A DNA stretch of 20,330 nucleotides from an uncultured Eubacteriales bacterium (lineage in GTDB: Bacteria; Bacillota; Clostridia; Oscillospirales; Oscillospiraceae). The stretch's first letter is position 1. Every line of letters begins with the position of its first letter. Shown in pieces: positions 1 through 8,239 of the stretch. The stretch lies in NCBI GenBank assembly GCA_900553805.1, contig USEU01000037.1, positions 1 to 20,330 on the forward strand, written 5' to 3'. The position numbers and the translations under genes are program-made. The notes beneath the pieces are model-generated. The model saw only the letters and a list, made by a program, of their open reading frames with translations. It ran no database searches and was not told the origin of the DNA.

Positions 1-62
1 GATTGCCACCGGCAATCATTGCTATCTTGATTCGCTGCGCGGAGCACCACCCCCAGAGGGGG
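1..62. repeat. Two small hairpins at the window edge
   Basis: A perfect inverted repeat GATTGCC-ACC-GGCAATC occupies 1-17, and CCCCC-AGA-GGGGG occupies 50-62. Neither is followed by a convincing T-tract on either strand. They may be the end of a terminator or intergenic repeat belonging to a gene left of the window. No promoter is obvious between here and the MATE gene. Confidence 0.4.
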
Positions 63-124
63 CAGCAAGTTGGCACTGCTTTAAGTTGATGACATTGAGA
101 GCCTTGTCTCCCGGAGAAAGGATT

Positions 125-1471
125 ATGACAAAAGATTTAACATCCGGCTCGCCGTTGAAGCTGATCATTCAGTTTACCTTCCCGGCATTTCTTGGATTGC
201 TGTTCCAGCAGTTTTATAATGTAGTGGATACCATCATCGTGGGCAAGCTCCTGGGCATCGGCCCCCTGGCAGGGGTGGGCGCCACGGGGTCTCTGAGCTT
301 TATGGTGCTGGGCTTCTGCATCGGCGTCTGCAACGGCTTCGCCATTCCCATCGCCCAGAAGTTCGGCGCGAACGACCAGGTGGCGCTGCGCAAATACGTG
401 GCCAACAGCCTGTGGCTGACCGCCCTCTTCTCCCTGGTGCTCACACTCCCGGTGGCCGTGTTCTGCCGCCCCATTCTGCGGCTGATGAACACGCCGGGGG
501 ATGTGTTTGAATTTGCCTACGGGTATATTTTCATCATCTTTCTGGGCATCCCCGCCGCGTTCCTCTATAATATCCTGGCCGCCATTCTCCGCGCGCTGGG
601 CGACAGCCGGACGCCCGTGCTGTTTCTGGCGCTGTCGTCAGCGCTGAACGTGGGGCTGGACATTGCCACCATTAAGCTGCTACACATGGGCGTGGAGGGT
701 ACTGCGCTGGCCACGGTGATCTCCCAGGGAGTGTCCGGCGTGATCTGCTTTTTCTATATGCGCAGCCGCTTCTCCGTGCTGCATATGAGCGCCGAGGAGC
801 GCAGGCCGGACAGGGCCCTGTTCAAGCGCCTGTGCTACATGGGCATCCCCATGGGGCTGCAATACTCCGTCACCGCCATTGGCAGCCTGATCATTCAGGC
901 CACCATGAACGGCTTCGGCTCCATCGCCGTGGCGGGCGCTACCGCCGCCAACCGCATCAACAACTTCCTGACCTGCCCCATCGAGGCCCTGGGCGCGTCC
1001 ATGGCCCCCTATGTGGGCCAGAACCTGGGCGCGGGGAAGCTGGATCGGATCACCAAGGGCGTGGCGGACGCCTCCGTGTGCGGCTTTGTATGTTCCGCGG
1101 TGCTGTATGTGGTGATCTGGCTCTTCGGGGAGCCGCTCACCGGCATCTTCCTGGACGTGCCCGACCCCCAGGTGATCGACTACGCCGTGCGCTTCCTGCG
1201 CCTCACCGGCGCGGGCTACTGCCTGCTGACCCTGGTGAATACGGTGCGCTTCTCCATTCAGGGCATGGGCTTTTCGGTGCTGGCCATTCTCTCCGGCGTG
1301 ATGGAAATGATCGCCCGGACGGTGGCGGGCCTGGTCATCGCCCCCCACATCGGCTTCGCCGCCGTGGCCCTGGGCCATCCCCTGGCCTGGCTGGCCGCCG
1401 ACTGCTTCCTGATCCCCGCCTTCCTCCTGTGCCGCCGCAAAGTCGCCCGGGTGCAGCATTTTGAGAGCTGA
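125..1471 (+). CDS. MATE family multidrug/metabolite efflux transporter
   Basis: This is a 448-aa inner-membrane antiporter of the MATE family, which uses a Na+ or H+ gradient to export cationic drugs or metabolites. About 12 hydrophobic segments form two MatE halves. The N-terminal half has the family-typical run FQQFYNVVDTIIVGKLLG, and the middle has ILRALGDSRTPVLF followed by a second-half QNLGAGKLDRI motif; the length is normal. The frame stays open upstream to a TTG at 86 and an ATG at 89, but ATG 125 is chosen because a GGAGAAAGG ribosome binding site lies just before it and the protein then begins MTKDLTSGSPLKLI, which aligns with the start of the second MATE protein at 20131. It stands alone, and the next gene has its own promoter. 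The substrate cannot be told from sequence. Confidence 0.93.
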   Translation: MTKDLTSGSPLKLIIQFTFPAFLGLLFQQFYNVVDTIIVGKLLGIGPLAGVGATGSLSFMVLGFCIGVCNGFAIPIAQKFGANDQVALRKYVANSLWLTALFSLVLTLPVAVFCRPILRLMNTPGDVFEFAYGYIFIIFLGIPAAFLYNILAAILRALGDSRTPVLFLALSSALNVGLDIATIKLLHMGVEGTALATVISQGVSGVICFFYMRSRFSVLHMSAEERRPDRALFKRLCYMGIPMGLQYSVTAIGSLIIQATMNGFGSIAVAGATAANRINNFLTCPIEALGASMAPYVGQNLGAGKLDRITKGVADASVCGFVCSAVLYVVIWLFGEPLTGIFLDVPDPQVIDYAVRFLRLTGAGYCLLTLVNTVRFSIQGMGFSVLAILSGVMEMIARTVAGLVIAPHIGFAAVALGHPLAWLAADCFLIPAFLLCRRKVARVQHFES

Positions 1472-1526
1472 GCATCCGCCGGTATGTAAGAATCGGGTAA
1501 ATTTTGCAAAAAGATAGAAATGTCTG

Positions 1527-1555
1527 TTGAAAAGGCGGCGGGTTGGGTGTATAAT
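1527..1555 (+). promoter_or_regulatory. Sigma-A-type promoter of the PhnD-like gene
   Basis: TTGAAA (1527-1532) and a perfect TATAAT (1550-1555) are separated by exactly 17 bp. Transcription would start near 1562, giving a leader of about 45 nt that ends in an AAAAAGGAG ribosome binding site before ATG 1607. It fits the strong-expression codon use of the gene. Confidence 0.8.
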
Positions 1556-1606
1556 GGATCCCGGTAGTAATAAACCATACCACAACTACAAAAAAGGAGA
1601 ACAATT

Positions 1607-2665
1607 ATGAAGAAACTGTCCCGCATTCTTTGCCTGGCGCTGGCCATCATGATGGCAATGTCCCTGCTGGCCATCCCCGCAGCTGCCGAGAATCAGCATT
1701 TCGACAAGTTGACCCTGGAATTCGTTCCCTCCAAAGATGCCGACGTCATCATCGCCGGTACCGCGAACCTGCCCGAGCTGGTACAGGCTGAGATGTCCAA
1801 GCTGGGCTATGACATTGACGAAGTTGACATCACCGTTGGCACCAGCTATGAGGCCACCGGCGAGGCCATGTCCGCCGGCACCATCGACGTGGGCTGGCTG
1901 CCCGGCGGCACCTACGCCATCTACTCCGAAGATGTGGACGTGCTCCTCACCGCTACCCGTAACGGCCTGAGCAACGACTCCACCAACCCCGCCGACTGGA
2001 ACGGCGAAGAGAACGCCACCAAGAAGGATGGCCCCCAGGTCACCTATTACCGCAGCCTGATCTACGCCACTCCCTCTGAGTACGGCAAGGTCCTGGCCGA
2101 CAAGGTCAACAACGGCGAAAAGCTGACCTGGGACGACCTGAACAAGGCCAACTGGGCTGTTCTGAAGACCTCCTCCTCCGCCGGTTACATCTATCCCACC
2201 ATGTGGCTGATGGAGAACTACGACGGCAAGACCCTGCAGGATCTGGAGCACGTCACCACTCTGGACGGCTACGGCACCTCCTTCTCCTACGCCGCTGCCG
2301 AGTCCGTTGACATCATCGTGTGCTACGCCGACGGCCGTAACGACTACGAGGCTTCCTGGATGCTGCCCACCGATGAGCAGGACGAGACCGGCAAGCAGGG
2401 CCTGGGCCGTGAGAAGCCCATCTGGGACGAGATGAACGTCATCGGCGTCACCGACGGCATCTACAACGACACCGTGGCCGTTTCCAAGAACTCCCCCTAC
2501 TACACCCCCGAGCTGATGGAAGCCCTGCAGGACTGCTTCATCAACATCATCAACACCGAGGAAGGCCAGGCCATCTTCAGCGTGTACAGCCACACCGGCT
2601 ATGCCAAGGCTGTTGACTCCGACTACGACGGCGCCCGTGCCGCTCTGAATCTGGTCTCCGGCTAA
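1607..2665 (+). CDS. PhnD-like phosphate/phosphonate-type solute-binding protein (orphan)
   Basis: This is a 352-aa secreted binding protein of the PhnD/PBP2 type, a family that captures phosphonates, phosphite or phosphate for an ABC importer. Residues 1-27 form a signal peptide ending IPAAA|EN, a signal peptidase I site with no lipobox cysteine. The mature part begins with a beta strand and a helix (GTANLPELVQAEMSKLGY), then GTSYEATGEAMSAGTIDVGWLPGGTYAIY, which resembles the PhnD segment that reads out ligand. Most Arg codons are CGT and Lys codons are nearly all AAG, unlike the CGG/CGC-rich neighbours, which suggests high expression. It has its own promoter and terminator. No PhnC or PhnE partner is in the window, so it either serves a transporter elsewhere or a non-transport role. 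The family call is firm; the ligand is unknown. Confidence 0.85.
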   Translation: MKKLSRILCLALAIMMAMSLLAIPAAAENQHFDKLTLEFVPSKDADVIIAGTANLPELVQAEMSKLGYDIDEVDITVGTSYEATGEAMSAGTIDVGWLPGGTYAIYSEDVDVLLTATRNGLSNDSTNPADWNGEENATKKDGPQVTYYRSLIYATPSEYGKVLADKVNNGEKLTWDDLNKANWAVLKTSSSAGYIYPTMWLMENYDGKTLQDLEHVTTLDGYGTSFSYAAAESVDIIVCYADGRNDYEASWMLPTDEQDETGKQGLGREKPIWDEMNVIGVTDGIYNDTVAVSKNSPYYTPELMEALQDCFINIINTEEGQAIFSVYSHTGYAKAVDSDYDGARAALNLVSG

Positions 2666-2692
2666 TATCTCCCGCGTTTCCCTGCATCTTTG

Positions 2693-2723
2693 GGTCTGCC
2701 GCTTTTGCGGCAGACCTTTTTTT
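2693..2723 (+). terminator. Strong intrinsic terminator after the PhnD-like gene
   Basis: A perfect 10-bp stem GGTCTGCCGC / GCGGCAGACC with a TTTT loop is followed by seven T residues. It lies 28 bp after the stop codon and makes the PhnD-like gene a single-gene transcription unit. Confidence 0.95.
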
Positions 2724-2746
2724 GCGGAAATAACCCCCTGGGGGGC

Positions 2747-2775
2747 TTGCGGGTACGGGCGGCGTCTGATAGGAT
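2747..2775 (+). promoter_or_regulatory. Probable promoter of the peptide/nickel-type ABC operon
   Basis: TTGCGG (2747-2752) and TAGGAT (2770-2775) are 17 bp apart, and a TG one base before the -10 makes it an extended -10 element. The leader of about 30 nt carries GAAAGGAA upstream of ATG 2812. Confidence 0.55.
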
Positions 2776-2811
2776 AGGCCCGTAACAAAAAGACCGAAAG
2801 GAATCACAAAC

Positions 2812-4350
2812 ATGAGAAAAAACCGATTCATCCCTATGCTGCTGGCCCTGGCGCTGTGCGTGAGTCTGCTCCCCTGCGCGGGGGCGGAGAAGCCCGGCAC
2901 CATTGTCTACGGCTCCGGCGACTATACCCGCATCAACCCCGCCATGGACGAGCACGGTGAGATCAATGTGCTGCTCTTTGACGGCCTGACCGACCACGAC
3001 GGCGAGAATAACATCGTTCCCCGGCTGGCCAGATCCTGGGAATACGACGCGGAAAGCATGACCTATACCTTCCACCTGGAGCAGGGCGTCAAGTGGCACG
3101 ACGGTGAGGAATTCACCGCCGAGGATGTAAAATTCACCATTGAGGCCATCATGGACCCGGACAACGGCTCCGAAAACGCCCCCAACTACGAGGATGTGGA
3201 GCAGATCACGGTGGTGGATCCCTACACCGTTTCCTTCCGTCTGTCCGCTCCCAACTATGCTTTCCTGGAATACATGACCATGGCCATCCTCCCCAAGCAC
3301 CTTCTGGAGGGAGAGGACATGCAGCAGTCCGATTTCTTCCGCGCCCCGGTGGGCACCGGCCCCTATAAGCTGGCCCAGTGGGACGAGGGGCAGGCCATCA
3401 TCCTGGAAAAGAACGAGGACTATTTTGCCGGGGCGGCGAAGATCGACCGCATCATCTTCAAGATCGTCGCCGACGACAATGTGAAGGCTTTGCAGCTGCG
3501 CTCCGGGGAGCTGGACCTGTCCCAGGTGACCCCCAAGGACGCGGCGCTGTTTGAAGGCGACGGGGTGCACACGGTATACGACGAGACCACCTCCGATTAC
3601 CGGGGCATCCTCTACAATTTCTGGAACGAATACTGGCAGGAAAACGCCGACCTGATCCCCGCCATCAGCTGCCTGATCGACCGGCAGCAGATGGTAGACG
3701 CGGTGCTGCTGGGCAAGGGCGAGGTGGCCTACGGTCCCTTGCAGCGCAACGTATACAACGACCCCGACATGGAGCGCTACGACTATGATCCGGCCCGGGC
3801 GGAGCAGCTGCTGCTGGACGCCGGATGCCAGCGGGACAGCGAGGGCTACTGGTGCCGCAGCGGGCAGCGCATTGGTTTCGTGATCAACGCCACCCCCGGC
3901 GACCAGGTGCGCATCGACCTGGCCCAGATCGCCGCCCAGCAGCTGCGCGCCGCCGGGCTGGAGGTCACTGCCAACGTCCCCGCCGGGGGCATCGACTGGG
4001 GCACCCAGCAGTGCTGCATCATCGGCTGGGGCTCCCCCTTTGACGCCGACGACCACACCTACAAGGTGTTCGGCACCGACAAGGGCGCAAATTACTCCGG
4101 CTACTCCAACCCCAAGGTGGACGAGGCCCTGACCCAGGCCCGGCAGACGGACGATCCCCAGGCCCGGAAGGAGGCCTACGCCGCCTTCCAGCAGGCTCTG
4201 GCCGAAGCGCCCGCCTACACCTTCTTCTGCTATATCGACGCCGTCTATGTGGCTGACAGCCGCATCCAGGGCATCTCCACCGATACCGTTCTGGGCCACC
4301 ACGGCGTGGGCATCTTCTGGAACGTCTGCGACTGGACCATCGACGCCTGA
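2812..4350 (+). CDS. Peptide/nickel-type ABC transporter solute-binding protein (SBP_bac_5)
   Basis: This 512-aa extracytoplasmic protein is the ligand-capturing part of the importer encoded by the next four genes. A hydrophobic signal (about residues 5-25) is followed by family hallmarks: an N-terminal LFDGLTDHDGENNIVPRLA segment, WEYDAESMTYTFHLEQGVKWHDGEEFTAEDVKF in the centre of domain I, and VGTGPYKLAQWDEGQAIIL. The C-terminal half has GSPFDADDHTYKVFGTDKGANYSGY and a YSNPKVDEALTQAR segment. The signal ends LLPCAGAEK. The Cys is preceded by Pro, which is a poor lipobox, so whether it is lipid-anchored is unclear. The family includes OppA, DppA and NikA; oligopeptides, nickel chelates or other solutes are possible. 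It is the first gene of the operon, 42 bp before the first ATPase gene. Confidence 0.92.
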   Translation: MRKNRFIPMLLALALCVSLLPCAGAEKPGTIVYGSGDYTRINPAMDEHGEINVLLFDGLTDHDGENNIVPRLARSWEYDAESMTYTFHLEQGVKWHDGEEFTAEDVKFTIEAIMDPDNGSENAPNYEDVEQITVVDPYTVSFRLSAPNYAFLEYMTMAILPKHLLEGEDMQQSDFFRAPVGTGPYKLAQWDEGQAIILEKNEDYFAGAAKIDRIIFKIVADDNVKALQLRSGELDLSQVTPKDAALFEGDGVHTVYDETTSDYRGILYNFWNEYWQENADLIPAISCLIDRQQMVDAVLLGKGEVAYGPLQRNVYNDPDMERYDYDPARAEQLLLDAGCQRDSEGYWCRSGQRIGFVINATPGDQVRIDLAQIAAQQLRAAGLEVTANVPAGGIDWGTQQCCIIGWGSPFDADDHTYKVFGTDKGANYSGYSNPKVDEALTQARQTDDPQARKEAYAAFQQALAEAPAYTFFCYIDAVYVADSRIQGISTDTVLGHHGVGIFWNVCDWTIDA

Positions 4351-4392
4351 TGCGCCTCTGCGCGGCGTTCCGCCCGGATACAAGGAGCTTTT

Positions 4393-5403
4393 ATGGAAAA
4401 CATCCTGGAACTGAAAAACCTGACCGTGTCCATTGATTCCCCCATGGGGAAGGTGGAGGCGGTGCGGGGGGTGAGCCTGGCGCTTCGGCCGGGGGAGATC
4501 CTTGCCATCGTGGGGGAATCCGGCTGCGGCAAGAGCATGCTGTGCCGCAGCATCATGAAGCTGCTGCCCCGGTCCGCCCGCATTGAAGGCGGGCAGATCA
4601 TCGCAAACGGTGCGGACATCACCGGCTACTCCCAGCGGGATATGAACCGGCTGCGGGGGAATCTGTTCAGCATGGTGCTCCAGGACCCCATGACCGCTCT
4701 TGACCTGACCCAGACGGTGGAGGCCCAGATCGCCGAGGCGGTGCGGGTGCACAGCCCCCGGCTGGACCGGCAGGCGGTACACCGGCGGGTAATGGAGCTG
4801 ATGGAGCTGGTGGGCATTCCCCAGCCGGAGAAGCGCGGGAAATTGTACCCCTATCATTTTTCCGGCGGCCAGCGGCAGCGGGTGGTGATGGCCATTGCCC
4901 TGGCGGCGGACCCGAAAATTCTGCTGGCGGACGAGCCCACCACCGCTCTGGACGTGACGGTGCAGGCCCAGATCCTGGACCTGCTGAAGGACATCCAGCA
5001 CAGGCTCCACACCGCCACCATCCTGGTCTCCCATGACCTGGGGGTGGTGGCACGGGCCGCCGACCGGGTGGCGATCATGTACGCCGGGCGGATCGTTGAG
5101 ATCGGCACGGCGGAGGAGATCTACTATGACCCCCGCCACCCCTACACCTGGGGGCTGATGCGCTCCCTGCCCGCCCTGGCCAAGGGCGGGCAGCTGTATA
5201 CCATCCCCGGCATGCCGCCCTCCCTGGTCCATCCGCCCAGGGGGGACGCCTTTGCCTGCCGGAACGAATACGCCCTGGCCATCGACTACGAGGAAGCGCC
5301 CCCCATGTTCCGGGTGTCGGATACCCACTATGCCGCCACCTGGCTGCTGGACGAGCGGGCTCCCAGGGTGACGCCGCCCATTGGAGGAAACGCAAATGGA
5401 TGA
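4393..5403 (+). CDS. Peptide/nickel-type ABC transporter ATPase 1 (OppD/DppD-like)
   Basis: This is a 336-aa cytoplasmic ATPase that powers the importer as a heterodimer with the next gene product. Walker A GESGCGKS is at residues 41-48, the SGGQRQR signature starts at 157, Walker B LLADEPTTALD has D180/E181, and the H-loop His is at 214. After this comes the oligopeptide-type tail RHPYTWGLMRSLPAL. In OppD/DppD the tail normally continues with a cysteine cluster (GC.F.PRCP.A...C). Here the matching stretch reads PPRGDAFACRNEYALAIDYE with a single Cys, so the cluster is lost. It starts with AAGGAG six bases before the ATG and overlaps the next gene by 8 bp. Confidence 0.94.
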   Translation: MENILELKNLTVSIDSPMGKVEAVRGVSLALRPGEILAIVGESGCGKSMLCRSIMKLLPRSARIEGGQIIANGADITGYSQRDMNRLRGNLFSMVLQDPMTALDLTQTVEAQIAEAVRVHSPRLDRQAVHRRVMELMELVGIPQPEKRGKLYPYHFSGGQRQRVVMAIALAADPKILLADEPTTALDVTVQAQILDLLKDIQHRLHTATILVSHDLGVVARAADRVAIMYAGRIVEIGTAEEIYYDPRHPYTWGLMRSLPALAKGGQLYTIPGMPPSLVHPPRGDAFACRNEYALAIDYEEAPPMFRVSDTHYAATWLLDERAPRVTPPIGGNANG

Positions 5404-6307
5404 ATCGATCGTCACCGTCCGCCACCTGACCCATCGGTTCCGCTTTGGGAAAAAGGACTTCCTTACGGCGGTGGACGACCTGTCCTTTACCATCCGCCGG
5501 GGTGAAATTCTGGGCCTGGTGGGAGAATCCGGCTGCGGGAAATCCACCGTGGCCCGGTGCCTGATGAATTTATACCGGCCCACGGCGGGGGTGATCTGGT
5601 TCAACGGAGTCAACACCTGCGACCCGGCAGCCTTCCGGGCCAACCGGGAAATGCTCCAGCAGCGGCGGCAGCTGATCTTTCAGGACTCCGCCTCCAGCCT
5701 GAACCCCCGGATGAAGGCGGCGGATATCATTGCCGAGCCGATGAAGATCAACCGCATCCGTCCGCCCCGGGGCTGCTACCGGCAGGAAGCCGCCTTTCAG
5801 CTGCATTACGTGGGGCTGGACGAGCAATATCTGGACAAATACCCCGGCCAGCTCTCCGGCGGCCAGCGGCAGCGCATTGCCATTGCCCGGGCGCTGTCCA
5901 TGGAGCCGGAGCTGCTGATCGCCGACGAGCCCATCGCGTCGCTGGATGTGTCCATCCAGGCGCAGATCGTGAATCTTTTTAAGCATTTGCAGCAGGAGCA
6001 TGGCTTTTCCATTCTCTTCATTGCCCACGACCTGGCCATGGTGGAATACCTGTGCGACCGCATCGGGGTGATGTACCGGGGGCGGCTGGTGGAGCTGGCA
6101 GGTGCGGCAGAGCTGGCGGCCCATCCCCTGCACCCCTATACCCGGCTGCTGCTGTCCGCCATTCCCGTCCCGGACCCCATCCGGGAGCGGAGCCGCCCGG
6201 CGGTATGCTTTGACGACATGGATTTCCCCACCCAGGGCGCGCTGCGGGAGGTCCTTCCCGGCCACCATGTGCTGACGCCGGAGGACAGCGAGGTGAAGCC
6301 GCAATGA
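5396..6307 (+). CDS. Peptide/nickel-type ABC transporter ATPase 2 (OppF/DppF-like)
   Basis: This is a 303-aa ATPase, partner of the previous one. Walker A GESGCGKST is at residues 43-51, the LSGGQRQRIAIARA signature has its Ser at 154, Walker B LLIADEPIASLD has D177/E178, and the H-loop His is at 211 (IAHDLAMV). The tail keeps HPYTRLLLSAIPVPDP but lacks the C-terminal cysteine cluster usual in OppF. The frame is open from a TTG at 5381, but GGAGG at 5383-5387 is the ribosome binding site for ATG 5396, giving MDESIVTVRHL. It overlaps the upstream gene by 8 bp and the downstream permease by 4 bp (ATGA), so translation is coupled. Confidence 0.94.
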   Translation: MDESIVTVRHLTHRFRFGKKDFLTAVDDLSFTIRRGEILGLVGESGCGKSTVARCLMNLYRPTAGVIWFNGVNTCDPAAFRANREMLQQRRQLIFQDSASSLNPRMKAADIIAEPMKINRIRPPRGCYRQEAAFQLHYVGLDEQYLDKYPGQLSGGQRQRIAIARALSMEPELLIADEPIASLDVSIQAQIVNLFKHLQQEHGFSILFIAHDLAMVEYLCDRIGVMYRGRLVELAGAAELAAHPLHPYTRLLLSAIPVPDPIRERSRPAVCFDDMDFPTQGALREVLPGHHVLTPEDSEVKPQ

Positions 6308-7302
6308 AAAAGCATCTTTGGGCCTATTACGGCAGGAAGCTGGCCGTGTTCGCGCTGAGCGTGCTGGTGCTGTCGGCGCTGGTGTTTTTTCTCTCCCGGA
6401 TGACGCCCACCGACCCGCTGCTGGCCTACTACGGGGACCGAACGGAGAAAATGACCGCGGCGGAAAAGGACCTGGCCCGCGCAAGGCTGGGGCTGGATCA
6501 GCCGGTGGCCGTCCAATATCTGCGTTGGCTAAGGAACGCGCTGCGGGGGGATTTCGGCATCTCCTATAAATACAAGCAAAGCGTCACCGCCGTGATCGGC
6601 AAGCGGATGGGCAATACCCTCATCCTGGGCGGCCTTGGCTTTGTGCTGACCTTCGGCGGCAGTCTGCTGCTGGGGGTGCTGTGCGCCTGGAAGGAGGACG
6701 GCATCCTGGACCGGCTGCTGTGCCGCCTGGGCACGGTGCTCAGCTGCATCCCGGAATTCTGGCTGTCGCTGGTGCTGATCCTGGTGTTCTGCGTGCAGCT
6801 GCGGTGGCTGCCCAGCTCCGGCGCGTACTCCGTGGGCAATTCCGGCGACCTGGCCGACCGGGCGCTCCACCTGATTCTGCCCCTGACGGTGGTCATTCTG
6901 GGGCACCTGTGGTACTACGCCTATCTGATCCGAAACAAGCTGCTGGAGGAGGCCCGGGCGGACTATGTGCTGCTGTGCAAAACCAAGGGGCTGACCAAGG
7001 GGCAGATCCTGTTCCGCCACTGCCTGCGCGGCACCCTGCCCGCCTACATCAGCCTGATGGCCATCTCCGTGCCCCACATCCTGGGGGGCACCTACATTGT
7101 GGAGACGGTGTTCTCCTACCCCGGCATCGGCACGCTGTCCTATGAGGCCGCCCGGCTGGCGGACTACAACATGCTCATGGTGCTGGCCATGCTCACCGGG
7201 GTGACGGTGATTTTCTGCAATCTGCTGGGGCAGATCGTCAACGAGCGCATCGACCCCCGCATTCGCGCCGCCCAGGCGCGGGAACAGGAGGCGGCGCAAT
7301 GA
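6304..7302 (+). CDS. Peptide/nickel-type ABC transporter permease 1 (DppB/OppB/NikB-like)
   Basis: This is a 332-aa inner-membrane permease (BPD_transp_1). A first transmembrane segment (about residues 11-30) is followed by the B-type soluble stretch with RLGLDQPVAVQYLRWLRNALRGDFGISY, which is diagnostic of the B rather than C subunit. About five further membrane segments follow. The ATPase-contacting EAA loop is EEARADYVLLCKTKGLTKGQ, followed by LPAYISLMA and ETVFSYPGIGTLSYEA. The length is normal. It starts and stops in ATGA overlaps with its neighbours. Confidence 0.95.
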   Translation: MKKHLWAYYGRKLAVFALSVLVLSALVFFLSRMTPTDPLLAYYGDRTEKMTAAEKDLARARLGLDQPVAVQYLRWLRNALRGDFGISYKYKQSVTAVIGKRMGNTLILGGLGFVLTFGGSLLLGVLCAWKEDGILDRLLCRLGTVLSCIPEFWLSLVLILVFCVQLRWLPSSGAYSVGNSGDLADRALHLILPLTVVILGHLWYYAYLIRNKLLEEARADYVLLCKTKGLTKGQILFRHCLRGTLPAYISLMAISVPHILGGTYIVETVFSYPGIGTLSYEAARLADYNMLMVLAMLTGVTVIFCNLLGQIVNERIDPRIRAAQAREQEAAQ

Positions 7303-8177
7303 ACGATCCCTTCCGGCTGGTGGGCATCCGCCCCCAGGAGGCGGCCGCCCCGACCCCAAAGCCGCGGCAGAAGCGGCCGGTGCTGAGTTTCGCCGTGCTG
7401 GGGCTGCTGGTGCTGGGCTGCCTGGCCGCCCCGCTGATCGCCCCCGGCGACCCCGGCTATCTGGACCTGCTGCACACCTCCCAGTCCCCCGGCCGGGAAT
7501 TCCTCTTCGGCACGGACGCCATGGGCCGGGACCTGTTCCGCTGCATCTGGCACGGCGGGAGGGTGTCGCTGTTCATCGGCTTCCTTTCCACCTTGATCTC
7601 CACCGCCATCGCCGTGGTATACGGCGCGGTCAGCGGCGTTTCCTCCCCCGGGGTGGACAGCGCCATGATGCGCCTGACGGAAATATTGCTCAGCGTGCCG
7701 GAGCTGCTGACGGTGCTGTTCCTGCAAGCCATCTGGGGCGTGGCCACGCCGGTGTCCATTGCCGTAATCATCGGCCTTACCTCCTGGTATTCCATTGCCA
7801 AGGTGGTGCGCACGGAGGTGCGGCAGCTGCGCGGCAGTGAATATGTGATCGCCTCCCGTGCCATGGGCGGGCGCTTTGCCCACATCCTGGGGCAGCATCT
7901 GGCCCCGAACTTCCTCTCCTCCATCATGTTCATGGTGGTGATGAACGTCCGCTCCGCCATTGTTGCCGAGTCCACGTTGAGCTTCCTCGGCATGGGGCTG
8001 CCCATCGACACCGTCTCCTGGGGCAGCATGCTGTCCCTTTCCGAACGGGCCCTGATGACGGGCAGCTGGTGGGTGATCCTTATCCCCGGCGCGTTCCTGG
8101 TGGCGCTGCTGCTGAGCCTGACCGAGATCGGCAACTGGCTGCGCAGAGAGGGCAGCCGCCGGGAGAGCAATCTATAA
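7299..8177 (+). CDS. Peptide/nickel-type ABC transporter permease 2 (DppC/OppC/NikC-like)
   Basis: This is a 292-aa permease completing the five-part importer. The N-terminus is soluble and Pro-rich, followed by TM1 (about residues 28-48). Then comes the C-type signature FLFGTDAMGRDLFRCIWHGGRVSL, about five more membrane segments, and the EAA loop RQLRGSEYVIASRAMGGRFAHILGQHLAPN. AESTLSFLGMGLPIDTVSWGSML near the end is also typical of the C subunit. It overlaps permease 1 by 4 bp (ATGA). It is the last gene of the operon; a terminator follows 12 bp after the stop codon. Confidence 0.95.
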   Translation: MNDPFRLVGIRPQEAAAPTPKPRQKRPVLSFAVLGLLVLGCLAAPLIAPGDPGYLDLLHTSQSPGREFLFGTDAMGRDLFRCIWHGGRVSLFIGFLSTLISTAIAVVYGAVSGVSSPGVDSAMMRLTEILLSVPELLTVLFLQAIWGVATPVSIAVIIGLTSWYSIAKVVRTEVRQLRGSEYVIASRAMGGRFAHILGQHLAPNFLSSIMFMVVMNVRSAIVAESTLSFLGMGLPIDTVSWGSMLSLSERALMTGSWWVILIPGAFLVALLLSLTEIGNWLRREGSRRESNL

Positions 8178-8189
8178 AACAGCAAAATG

Positions 8190-8213
8190 GGGGCGCGTCC
8201 TGTGACGCGCCCC
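8190..8213. terminator. Bidirectional terminator between convergent operons
   Basis: A perfect 10-bp stem GGGGCGCGTC / GACGCGCCCC with a CTGT loop has TCTTGGTTTTT to its right. Read on the minus strand it is followed by CATTTTGCTGTTTT. It can therefore end both the ABC operon coming from the left and the Afu/Fbp-like operon coming from the right. The T-tracts are interrupted, so efficiency is uncertain. Confidence 0.8.
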
Positions 8214-8239
8214 TCTTGGTTTTTATGGTTTCTTGGCTA

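Noticed and set aside
2662..5643. A 993-aa minus-strand open frame
   Set aside because: It lies opposite well-supported binding-protein and ATPase genes. Its composition (Gly, Val, His and Gln rich, repetitive) is what the antisense of GC-rich coding DNA gives, and it lacks a plausible family.
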